Origin: Planotetraspora sp. A-T 1434
GTDB taxonomy: Bacteria; Actinomycetota; Actinomycetes; Streptosporangiales; Streptosporangiaceae
Length of the DNA: 64,000 nucleotides
NCBI RefSeq assembly: GCF_025420585.1
Contig: NZ_JAOEGB010000012.1
Location: 62,001-126,000, forward strand
Direction: 5' to 3'
A model generated the notes under the pieces. It was not told the origin of the DNA and ran no database searches. It saw nothing but the letters and a program-made list of their open reading frames with translations. The stretch's first letter is position 1; each line of letters opens with the position of its first letter. Made by a program: the position numbers and the translations under genes. Below, piece by piece: positions 32,964-41,600 of this stretch.

Positions 32964-34234
32964 TTCCCCACCGCGTTCTTCCCCGCCACGTTCTTCGCGA
33001 CGGCGTTCTTCGCGACGGCGTTCTTGGCCACGGCGTTGAAGTCGTCGGCGGGAGCCCTGCCTCTCGCGCGGGCGTACTTGCGGCGCACCTTGTAGCCGAA
33101 CACGGCGGCCGACGAGGCGGCGGCGGAGCGCAAGGAGGCGCGCGAACCCGCGCGGTCCAGCGCGTCGCGGTAGATGCCCTCCTGGACGCGGGCGGCTCGC
33201 TCCAGGCTGAAGCGCTCGACGACCAGCGAGCGCCCGAACGCGCCCAGCTCGGCCCGGAGCTTCGCGTCGGTGAGCAGCGGGCGCAGGGCCTCCTCCAGCC
33301 GGCGGGCGCCCTCGGCCGGGCCGTTCCCCAGGCCGTACCACCCGCCCGTGAGGAAGCGGTCCACGGTCTCCGGGGTCAGCAGCTCGAAGAAGCCCGCCTC
33401 GCCCTGGACGACGAGCGGGCAGCCGAAGGCCAGGGCGCGCAGCGCCGAGCCGCCCATGCCGATCGCGACCGCGCCGGACGCGTACGCGGGACGCGGGTCG
33501 AACAGCTCGCCGGTCAGCACGACGACGCGCTCTCCGGCCCGGGCGTTGGCCTCGGCGGCCCGGCTCTCCACCTGGTCGCGGGCGGCGCCGTCTCCGACGA
33601 CCACCAGCCGGACGGGCAGCTCGGCCGCCAGGCGGCCCACCACCTCGACGGCCGTCAGCAGGCCCTCCAGCTTCAGCTCGGGCACCAGGCGGCAGACGAC
33701 GACGATGTCGAGCCGGTCGTCACCGAGGCCGAACCGCTTACGGAACTCCTCGCTGGGATGGCCCGGCGCGTTGGCGACGACGTCCACCGGCGGTTCGATG
33801 AGGCGCACGTCGTCGCGGCGCGCGGCCTCCCGCGCTCTGAGCTCCTCGGTGCCCACGATGAGCGGCAGCTCCCGGGGCAGGAACGGCGCTACCCCCGAGG
33901 ACATCACCGTGCAGACGGCCGCGGCGGGTGACCTGCCGAAGGTCGCGAAGTACGCCTCGAGGCCGGGCGGCCATTCGTAGCCGTGGACGACGTCGATCCC
34001 GCGCTCGGCGACGAGCCGCCTGAGCAGCCGCACGGTCGCGGGGTCGGGCCGCCGCCTGGCCGTGTCGAGCTCGACGTGCTCCAGCCCCGCGGCCTTGACC
34101 CGCTCGACGAGCGGGCCCGGGTCGCTGACCAGCATGACCTCATGCCCGAGGTCGCGCACGGCCTCCGCCAGCTCGATGGCGTTGAGCTGGCTGCCCCCGA
34201 CCTCCATGGTGTGGGGATAGACCAGGATCCTCAT
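32960..34234 (-). CDS. GT4-type glycosyltransferase with AVAKN-repeat tail
   Basis: A 424-residue GT-B glycosyltransferase. N-terminal acceptor domain starts MRILVYPHTMEVGGSQLNA; the donor domain contains LDIVVVCRLVPELKLEGLL and VVVGDGAARDQV. The usual E.FG..EA motif is replaced by MGGSALRALAFGCPLVV, as in more divergent members. The C-terminus is odd: about 60 basic residues ending in five AVAKN-like pentads encoded by near-identical 15-bp DNA repeats (32968-33036). The tail may bind acidic membrane lipid. ATG start overlaps the upstream aminotransferase stop (ATGA). Confidence 0.86.
   Translation of the reverse strand: MRILVYPHTMEVGGSQLNAIELAEAVRDLGHEVMLVSDPGPLVERVKAAGLEHVELDTARRRPDPATVRLLRRLVAERGIDVVHGYEWPPGLEAYFATFGRSPAAAVCTVMSSGVAPFLPRELPLIVGTEELRAREAARRDDVRLIEPPVDVVANAPGHPSEEFRKRFGLGDDRLDIVVVCRLVPELKLEGLLTAVEVVGRLAAELPVRLVVVGDGAARDQVESRAAEANARAGERVVVLTGELFDPRPAYASGAVAIGMGGSALRALAFGCPLVVQGEAGFFELLTPETVDRFLTGGWYGLGNGPAEGARRLEEALRPLLTDAKLRAELGAFGRSLVVERFSLERAARVQEGIYRDALDRAGSRASLRSAAASSAAVFGYKVRRKYARARGRAPADDFNAVAKNAVAKNAVAKNVAGKNAVGK
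32968..33036. repeat. 15-bp coding tandem repeat
   Basis: Imperfect tandem copies of TTCTTCGCGACGGCG inside the 3' end of the glycosyltransferase gene, coding for the AVAKN pentads on the minus strand. Likely prone to copy-number change by slippage. Confidence 0.8.
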
Positions 34235-35358
34235 GTCCCGCTCGCAGCCCGGATGACGGCCACCACCGCGTCCTGCTCCTCCTCCGTGAGCGTGTGGTAG
34301 AGCGGCAGGATGAGCGAGTTGTGGCTGAGGCGCTCGGTGACCGGCAGGTCGGCGTCCGCGCCGGCGTAGGCGGGCTCCAGGTGGGCCGCCATGATGCCGC
34401 GCCGCGCCGAGATACCGGCGTCGCTGAGCCGCCGCAGCAGCTCGTCGCGCCCCACGGGGAAGTCGTCGGGAAGCAGGATCCAGAAGCTCTGGTAGTTGGT
34501 CTCGCCGTACTCCGGGTCCCTGATCGCGTACAGGCCCGGGATGTCGCCGAGCAGCGCGTGGTAGCGCCCGGCCAGCGACCTGCGCCGGGCGATCATCTCG
34601 TCGAGCTTGGCGAGCTGGACCAGCCCCAGGGCGGCCTGGATATCCGTCATGCGGTAGTTGAAGCCGGTCTCCAGATACTGCTCGATGATGACCTTCCCGG
34701 CGCTGGCGTGCCGTTCGGCGGCGCTGACGCTCATGCCGTGCTCGCGCAGCCTCCTGGCCCGGACGGCCCACTCCTCGGACTCGGTCGTGAGCATCCCGCC
34801 CTCGCCGGTCGTGAGGAGCTTGCGCGGGTGGAACGACCACGCCGCGAGGAGTGCCCCCGCCCCGGCGGGCCTGCCCTTGTAGACGGAGCCCGCGGCGCAG
34901 GCGGCGTCCTCGATGACGGCGATCCCGCGCGGGTCGCACACCGCGCGGACGGCGTCCACATCGGCCGGCGTGCCGCCCTGGTGCACGAGGATCACCGCGC
35001 GGGTGCGGCCGGTGATCGCCGTCTCCACGGTCTTCGCGGTGAGGTTGGCGGTCGCGGCGTCGACGTCCGCGAAGACCGGCACGGCACGCACGTAGCGGAC
35101 GGCGTTGGCCGTCGCGATGAAGGAGAGCGATGGCACGATCACCTCGTCACCCTCCTCCACCCCGGCCAGCAGCAACGCCAGGTGGAGGCCCGTCGTGCAC
35201 GAGGACACGGCCACGCCGTGCGCCGCGTTGATCCGGGCCGCGAACGCGGTCTCGAACTCAGCGACCCTGGGGCCCTGGGCCACCCAGCCGGACTCGACGG
35301 CCGCCGCGACGGCGGCCGCCTCCTCCGGGCCGAACCACGGCTTCATCACGGGGATCAT
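34231..35358 (-). CDS. DegT/DnrJ/EryC1-family sugar aminotransferase
   Basis: A 375-residue PLP-dependent aminotransferase of nucleotide sugars. MIPVMKPWFGPEEAAAV, SCTTGLHLALLLAGV, EDAACAAGSVYKG and the PLP lysine in SFHPRKLLTTGEGGML (residue about 183) define the family; the closing residues HNSLILPLYHTL are also typical. It is clearly a different branch from the aminotransferase at 29720. ATGA overlaps on both sides place it in the middle of a tightly packed operon. Confidence 0.92.
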   Translation of the reverse strand: MIPVMKPWFGPEEAAAVAAAVESGWVAQGPRVAEFETAFAARINAAHGVAVSSCTTGLHLALLLAGVEEGDEVIVPSLSFIATANAVRYVRAVPVFADVDAATANLTAKTVETAITGRTRAVILVHQGGTPADVDAVRAVCDPRGIAVIEDAACAAGSVYKGRPAGAGALLAAWSFHPRKLLTTGEGGMLTTESEEWAVRARRLREHGMSVSAAERHASAGKVIIEQYLETGFNYRMTDIQAALGLVQLAKLDEMIARRRSLAGRYHALLGDIPGLYAIRDPEYGETNYQSFWILLPDDFPVGRDELLRRLSDAGISARRGIMAAHLEPAYAGADADLPVTERLSHNSLILPLYHTLTEEEQDAVVAVIRAASGT

Positions 35359-36536
35359 GCCCGTGACACCTCCCTCATCTCGATGTCGAGCAGCCCGGCC
35401 AGTGCCAGCGCCCGCTGCGACCAGTCATGACGTGCGGCGAACGCCCTGCGGCGGGCGATCAGGTCATCGGTGCGCGGCTCCCGCGCCGCCTCCGCGACCG
35501 CCTTGACGAACCCCTCGGGCGACCCGGCCACCCGGATCAGCTCCCGGCCGTCGTCCTCGTCCCGCAGGAGCGCGGTGGCGGGTAGTTCGGACGAGACGAC
35601 CGCCCGGCCCGCCGCGAGGTATTCCAGCGTCTTCAGGGGGAAGCTCGCCCGGTTGAAGGCCGTGTCGGCGTACGGCGTGAGCCCCACGTCGATCAGCCGG
35701 AGGTACGGCGGGAGCTCCTCGAACGCCTTGTGCCCGACCCAGTGGACGTTGGGCAGGCCGACCAGCGCCTCGAATCTGCCGGGCGCGAAGTCCGGATGCC
35801 GGGGCCCCACGAGAAGCAGCGGTCCGTTGGCGGCCACCGCTTCGAGGACCGCGATGTCGATGCGCTGGTTGATGTTGCCGACGAACCCCGCCACCGGCCC
35901 GTCGCCGGCGGTGAAGGCGACGTCTGGAGGCGGCGGAGCGCTGTCCACCTCCGCGTAGGCGGCCACGTCGCAGCCGTTCGGCACGAGCTCCGCCCGCCTG
36001 CCGAGCGCGTCGAACCGGTCCCGGAGCGCCGGGGACACCACCGCGACGATGTCCGCCTTGCGGAGCTGCCGCGCCTCAGCCCTGATCATGGTCCGCACGG
36101 GCAGCCCCATCATCCGGGCCCCGGCCACGATGTCGTCGGTGGCGTAGAACAAGGTGCGGGCGTTTTTGATCGTTCCAAGCACGTTGTCGTAGTTGGCCAC
36201 GATGACCGCGTCCACGGGGCGGCGCATTTGCCGCAGCGCCCGCCGTACGGCACGGCGGGTCAGCGCCACGCTGAGCTGGTAGACGCCCGGCCTGCTGCGC
36301 GCGGGAGGGACCCGGAAGGTCAGCAGGGTCAGCCTCGGGCCGACCCTGTCCAGCGGCGGCCGTTCCCTCGTCGCGGCCAGGTCGGGCCTGGGCCTGCGCC
36401 CGGCCACCGCCACCGGCGGGTTGACGTAGAGCACGTCGTGTTCCGCCGCGAGACGGTCGGCCACGTGGCGGTCCGTGCCCGCGACCGAACCGTCGTAGTA
36501 ACTCCCCGCGAAGTAGACGAGAAGCCCACCGCTCAC
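35355..36536 (-). CDS. Glycosyltransferase, GT-B type
   Basis: A 393-residue GT-B enzyme. The N-terminal half has DRHVADRLAAEHDVLYVNPP, FYATDDIVAGARMM and RKADIVAVVSPALRDRF, as in glycosyltransferases of cell-surface polysaccharide loci. The C-terminal half has VAGFVGNINQRIDIAVLEAV, DVGLTPYADTAFNRASFPLKTLEYLAAGRAVVSSELPA, the donor-binding region. Donor unknown. GTG start and stop both overlap their neighbours by 4 bp. Confidence 0.88.
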   Translation of the reverse strand: MSGGLLVYFAGSYYDGSVAGTDRHVADRLAAEHDVLYVNPPVAVAGRRPRPDLAATRERPPLDRVGPRLTLLTFRVPPARSRPGVYQLSVALTRRAVRRALRQMRRPVDAVIVANYDNVLGTIKNARTLFYATDDIVAGARMMGLPVRTMIRAEARQLRKADIVAVVSPALRDRFDALGRRAELVPNGCDVAAYAEVDSAPPPPDVAFTAGDGPVAGFVGNINQRIDIAVLEAVAANGPLLLVGPRHPDFAPGRFEALVGLPNVHWVGHKAFEELPPYLRLIDVGLTPYADTAFNRASFPLKTLEYLAAGRAVVSSELPATALLRDEDDGRELIRVAGSPEGFVKAVAEAAREPRTDDLIARRRAFAARHDWSQRALALAGLLDIEMREVSRA

Positions 36537-37513
36537 GAGGTCGTGACCCCCGCGCTGTCACGCCACCAGGCCACCAGGCGCGTGAGGCCCTCCTCAAGGC
36601 CGATCTCGGGCTTCCAGCCGAGCCGGTCGGCCGCGCGGGAGATGTCGGCCAGCCGCCGGGTGACGTTGTTGGCCCGCCTGGCCGGGCCGTATTCGGGGGA
36701 CAGGTCGCTGCCCATCACGGACAGCAGGGCCTCCGCGAGCTCGGTCAGGCTCGTCTCGACGCCGCCGGCGATGTTGAAGACCTCGTCGGTCGCGTCGGAC
36801 GCCGCGGCGGCCAGGTTGGCCCTGGCGATGTCCTCGGTGTAGACGAAGTCCATCGTCTGGGTGCCGTCGCCGAGGATCAGCGGCGGCTCGCCGCTCGCGA
36901 TGCGCTCCATCCACCGGATGAGCACCTCCGTGTAGAGTCCGTGGATGTCCATCCGCGGGCCGTACACGTTGAAGTAGCGGAGCGCCACGTAGTCGAGGCC
37001 GCGCATCGCGTGGAAGCTCCTGAGCAGGCCCTCGTTGTACGCCTTGGCCGCCCCGTAGATCGTGTCGTTGTCGTAGGGGTGCTGGGTCTCGGGCGTCGGG
37101 AAAACCTCGGCCAGGCCGTACACGGAGGCGGACGAGGAGGCGACGACCTTGCGCACCCCGGCCTCGGCCGCCGCCTCGACGACGTTGAAGGTGCCGTTGA
37201 CCAGCACGTCGTTGGCGAGCCGCGGCTCCTCCACGCACTGGGTGATGCGGATCGCCGCCAGGTGGAAGACGTAGTCCTTGCCCTCGGTCAGGGTCCGGAC
37301 GAGGTCGCGGTCCAGGATGTCGCCCTCGACGAGGCGCACGGCGTCACCGGCCTGCTCCAGGTTGGCCTTCCGGCCGCGGACGAGGTTGTCCAGGACGACG
37401 ATCTCGCCGGCGCCGGCCTGGGCGAGCTGGTCGGCGATCGTCGACCCGATCGTCCCCGCACCTCCCGTGATCAGGCACCGGCTTCCGGTCACTCCCGGGT
37501 AAGCGCGAGTCAT
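36533..37513 (-). CDS. NAD-dependent nucleotide-sugar epimerase/dehydratase
   Basis: A 326-residue extended short-chain dehydrogenase. NAD motif GGAGTIGSTIADQL, catalytic SSSASVYG and YGAAK (Tyr-x3-Lys), and RYFNVYGPRMDIHG in the substrate half. It acts on a nucleotide sugar; in similar loci such enzymes are UDP-glucose or UDP-GlcNAc 4-epimerases, but which one cannot be decided. ATG 37513 follows GAGGAG; an ATG at 37528 is possible. The stop overlaps the next glycosyltransferase start (GTGA). Confidence 0.88.
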   Translation of the reverse strand: MTRAYPGVTGSRCLITGGAGTIGSTIADQLAQAGAGEIVVLDNLVRGRKANLEQAGDAVRLVEGDILDRDLVRTLTEGKDYVFHLAAIRITQCVEEPRLANDVLVNGTFNVVEAAAEAGVRKVVASSSASVYGLAEVFPTPETQHPYDNDTIYGAAKAYNEGLLRSFHAMRGLDYVALRYFNVYGPRMDIHGLYTEVLIRWMERIASGEPPLILGDGTQTMDFVYTEDIARANLAAAASDATDEVFNIAGGVETSLTELAEALLSVMGSDLSPEYGPARRANNVTRRLADISRAADRLGWKPEIGLEEGLTRLVAWWRDSAGVTTS

Positions 37514-37561
37514 TGACTCCTCATTCATTAGGTCGTTGGTTGGGTGGAGGAAAGGGGAAGC

Positions 37562-38593
37562 TCACAGTTCGACCCGTACGCCACCATTGTCGAGGCTGCG
37601 GGACGCCGCTTCCAGCAAACGCAGAACTCGCAGACCAGAACGTCCGTCGGTCAGCGGGGCGCGGCTCTCGGTGATGGCGGCCGCGAACTCGGCCATCACC
37701 CCGCGCAGCGCCTCTCCCTCCGGAAGGGCGGGCACGCGGATGTCACCGAGCCGGTAGGAGATCAGGGCCTGGCGGCGCTCGTCGAGCCCCAGTTCCCCGG
37801 CCTGACGGTCCACGCCGCGGTCGTACACCCCGATCCGCTGGGAGGGGTTGAGGTCGTCCCAAACGATGGTGCGTCGAGACCCGCCGAGCACCATCGTGCG
37901 GATCTTCGTGGGGCTCAGCCAGTTGACGTGGATGTGGGCGATGACGCCGGTGGACAGCCAGACGGTCAGGTAGGCCACGCAGGACCGGCCCGCACCGATC
38001 GGGTCGGAGCCGTGCGCGGCCACCGCGACCGGAGTGACGTTCTCAGGGAGGACGAAGTCGAGGATGGACAGGTCGTGGGGCGCGAGGTCCCACAGGACGT
38101 CCACGTCGGGCTGGACCAGCCCGAGGTTGATCCGGACAGAGTCGACGAACTGGACGTCACCGATCTCACCGCCGCGCACCAGCTCACGGATGTGCCGTAC
38201 GGCGGCGGTGTAGCAGTAGGTGTGGTCGAGCATGAGGGTCAAGCCCGACCGCTCGGCCAGCTCGACCAGCTTGGCCGCGTCGTCCGCGGACGGCGTGATC
38301 GGCTTCTCTACCAGCACGTGCTTGCCGGCCTCCAGCGCGGCCCGGACGATCTCGAAGTGGGTGGCGGCCGGTGTCGCGACCGCGACGGCCGCGACCGCCG
38401 GGTCCGCCAGCACCTGCTCGACCGATGTGGTCGCCCGCACCGTGGAGTAAGCCCCCAGCACCGACTGGGCACGCTGGAGATCCAGATCGCAGAGCCACTC
38501 CAGCCGTAGCGCGGGCGTGGCCTGCGCGTTGCGCACCAGGTTGGGGCCCCAGTAACCGGCCCCGATGACCGCCAGCCCGATTGGTGAAGTCAC
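37562..38593 (-). CDS. Gfo/Idh/MocA-family nucleotide-sugar oxidoreductase
   Basis: A 343-residue NAD(P)-dependent oxidoreductase. Rossmann motif VIGAGYWGPNLVRN, VATPAATHFEIV, the EKP motif (HVLVEKPI) and DLAPHDLSILDFVL with the catalytic-region His. Members of this branch (WlbA/WbpB, KijD10-like) oxidise C3 of UDP-GlcNAcA or related sugars before a DegT aminotransferase acts. Two such aminotransferases and a WbpD-like acetyltransferase in this locus support that kind of role. It stands 48 bp upstream of the epimerase gene. Confidence 0.88.
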   Translation of the reverse strand: MTSPIGLAVIGAGYWGPNLVRNAQATPALRLEWLCDLDLQRAQSVLGAYSTVRATTSVEQVLADPAVAAVAVATPAATHFEIVRAALEAGKHVLVEKPITPSADDAAKLVELAERSGLTLMLDHTYCYTAAVRHIRELVRGGEIGDVQFVDSVRINLGLVQPDVDVLWDLAPHDLSILDFVLPENVTPVAVAAHGSDPIGAGRSCVAYLTVWLSTGVIAHIHVNWLSPTKIRTMVLGGSRRTIVWDDLNPSQRIGVYDRGVDRQAGELGLDERRQALISYRLGDIRVPALPEGEALRGVMAEFAAAITESRAPLTDGRSGLRVLRLLEAASRSLDNGGVRVEL

Positions 38594-38666
38594 TGCTTTC
38601 CCCTCTTGTCACGGTGGGCATGCGGCGGGCCATGCCCCGGTGCCGAGGCATGGCCCGCCGTCATCT

Positions 38667-41600
38667 CTAGGGTTGGAAGACGACGTCGACCCAGTAGTTG
38701 GCGCCGTTGTAGGTGTTGTTCGGGAACTGCGAGGAACTGCCGTAGGCGTACACGCCGTTGCCGGCCGCGCCGCCGCCGTTGGCGAGCGCCGTCAGGTGGC
38801 CGTTGGTGGCCGGTCCGGTGTTGAAGTACGCGCTGTCGGCCGAGTAGTGGCCGTTCGGCGCGTAGTAGGAGGCGACGTACGTCGTGTTCGCGGAGATCGA
38901 CACCGGTGAGGTGAACGTCAGCGTCTGCCACCCGCCGGACGTCTCGCCGCTGAACGTGCCGGAGGCCAGGGGGGTGCCGTCGGCCGCCCACAGGTTGCCG
39001 ATGTGGGTCCCGGTGTTCCCCGGCCCCTTGTAGAAGCGGATCCCGGTGATCTGCCCGGCCGTGTCCGAGCTGAACTTGACGCCCAGTTCGATCCCCGAGC
39101 CGTCGTTCTCGGCCGCGACGCCGGGCACGGTGTCGCTCTCCCAGATCGAGCAGGGGCAGGAGCCCGTCGTGGTGAAGGACCACGGCGTCGAGGACATGGT
39201 GTTGCCCGCGTCGTCCTTGGCCCCGCTGACCGTGACCGTGTACAGGGTGCCGGCCGTCAGCGCGGCGCCCGGGGTGAAGGTCAGGACCTTCCTGGTCGAG
39301 TCGAGCGACGCGGTGCCGCTCACCGTGGTGTTGCCCGGCCCCTCAACCGTGATCACCGGAGTGCCCGTCTGGACCGGCTCGCTGAAGGTCGCCTTGACGA
39401 CGGCCGACGTGGAGACGCCGGTCGCCGCGTCGCTCGGGAGCTTGCCCTGGACGGTGGGGGCGGTGGTGTCCGGCGGCACCGAGAACACCACGTCCACCCA
39501 GTAGTTCGACGCCCCCCACGTGCCCGTGGGGAACCGCCGCGCGCCGTACGCGTAGAGGCCGTTGCCCCCGTCCGCGCCGTCGGCCAGCGCGGTCAGCGGA
39601 CCGTAAGTGACGGCGGACGACAGCCCGGAGTTGTCGACCGAGTAGTAGCCGGTCGTGGTGTGGTACGACGCGACGTAGGTCGTCCCGGCCGTGACCGCCA
39701 CGGGCGAGGAGAACGTCACCTGCTGCCAGCCGAGGGTCGACTCGTTGGAGAAGGTGGCCGACGCCAGGGCCGTGCCGCCGGCCGACCACAGCGTGCCGAT
39801 GTGGGGGCCGGTGTTCGACGCCCCCTTGTAGAACCGGATGCCCGTGATGTAACCGTCGACGGAAGCGCGGAACTTCACGCCCAGCTCCAGCTCGTTCGGG
39901 TCGTTGGCGCTGACCGTCCCGGGGACCGTGAGGTCGTTCCAGATCGAGCAGGGGCACTGGCCCGGCGGCAGCGTCGCCTTGGCCGTCGTGAACGTGTAGC
40001 TGTACGTGCCGGACATGGTGTTGCCCGGCACGTCCTTGGCCCCGCTGACGGACACGGTGTACTTGACGTCGGCGGCGAGCGGGTTCGCCGGGGTGAAGGT
40101 GATCTTCGTGGCCGCGCCGTCCAGTGAGACGTTGCCCGCGACGGTGTTGTTGGCCGCGTCCTTCACGGTGACGTTCGCCGTGCCGCTCTGGATTGGCTCG
40201 TTGAAGGTGATCGTCGGCGCGACGCTCACCGGGACGCTCGACGAGCCGGCGAACGGCGTCGAGCTGTTGACGCCGGGCGGGAAGGTGTCCTGCGTGGCGA
40301 ACACCACGTCGACGCCGTAGTTGCCGCCGTTGTAGGTGCTGTCAGGGAATCCCGCCCCCACCCGGTAGACGCCGTTGCCGCCGTCGTCACCGGCCTTGAG
40401 AGCGGTCAGCGGCGCACGCTTGTACGCCTGGCCCCAGAAGCCGCCCGGCGTGGACGCGTAGTGCCCGGCCGGGGCGTAGTAGGACGCGATGTAGGTGGTG
40501 TTGGCCGACACCGTGACGGCGTTGGGGAAGGTCAGCGTCTGCCATCCGGTGGAGGTCTCGCCCGAGAAGGTTCCCGTGGCGAGCAGCGTGCCGTCGGCCT
40601 TCCACAGCGAGCCCGTGTGCGTGCCGGTGTTGCCCGTTCCCTTGTAGAACCTGACGCCGGTGACCCAGCCGTTCTGGGCGGCGCGGAACTTCACGCCCAG
40701 CTCGACGGCCGAGGAGTCGTTCTCTGCGGCCTTCACGGGGGTGAAGGAGTTCGGGAAGATGGTGCATGGGCAGTTCACGGTGACGTTGCGGCCCGCACCG
40801 GGCGTCTCCAGGTTGGAGCTGTCGTCCACCGCCCGGGTCTTGATGTTCACCGTGCCCGACCCGGTTGCGGTCCAGGAGTAGGTCCAGGTCTCCCGTCCCG
40901 TCGCCGGATGCCAGGTGGCGCCGCCGTCGGTGGAGACCTCGACGCCGCCGACCTTGCCGCCGCCGCTGTCCAACGCGGTGCCGCTGATGGTGACCGTGGT
41001 CCCGCTGTTCAGCGAGGTGTTGGCGACCGGGCTGACGATCGTGGAGGTCGGCGCCGTGTGGTCGGACGACGCGGTGGCCGAGTTCAGGCCGGACATCAGC
41101 GACTTGGGCTGCACGCCCATGTCGGCGAAGAGGTTCACCGTGGCCTGCTGCATGCTGGCGTCGACCGCCGGGGTGTCGCCGTCGTGGTTGTCGTCCAGAC
41201 CCCAGGACCACTGGACGGTGCCCGCGCCGAAGACCAGCGCCCCGCTGGGCGCGCGGTACATCGTGAGGCTGTGCGTGGCGGTGTCCGCCGCGACGTTCGA
41301 CCCCCAGTCCTGGACCTTCGCCGGGACGCTCACCGTCGTGGACGACATGTGGAAGAGACCGGCGGGACGCGAGCCGTTGTCCACGTCCTCGTCCCACTCG
41401 TATCCGAGAGTGCCGTCGGGCAGCGTCGTGGACAGGCCCAAGGTGGCCCGGCTGGCGAGGTTGCTGTTGCGCCAGAGCCGCATCTTGCCGTCCGCCGACG
41501 GGACCGTCATCGCGTACGTGCAGCAGTTGACCGTCCACAGCGTGCCGGTCAGGCTGTTCTCCGGCCTGCCGCCGTCGGCGGGCGGGCTGAACCGCGGGTC

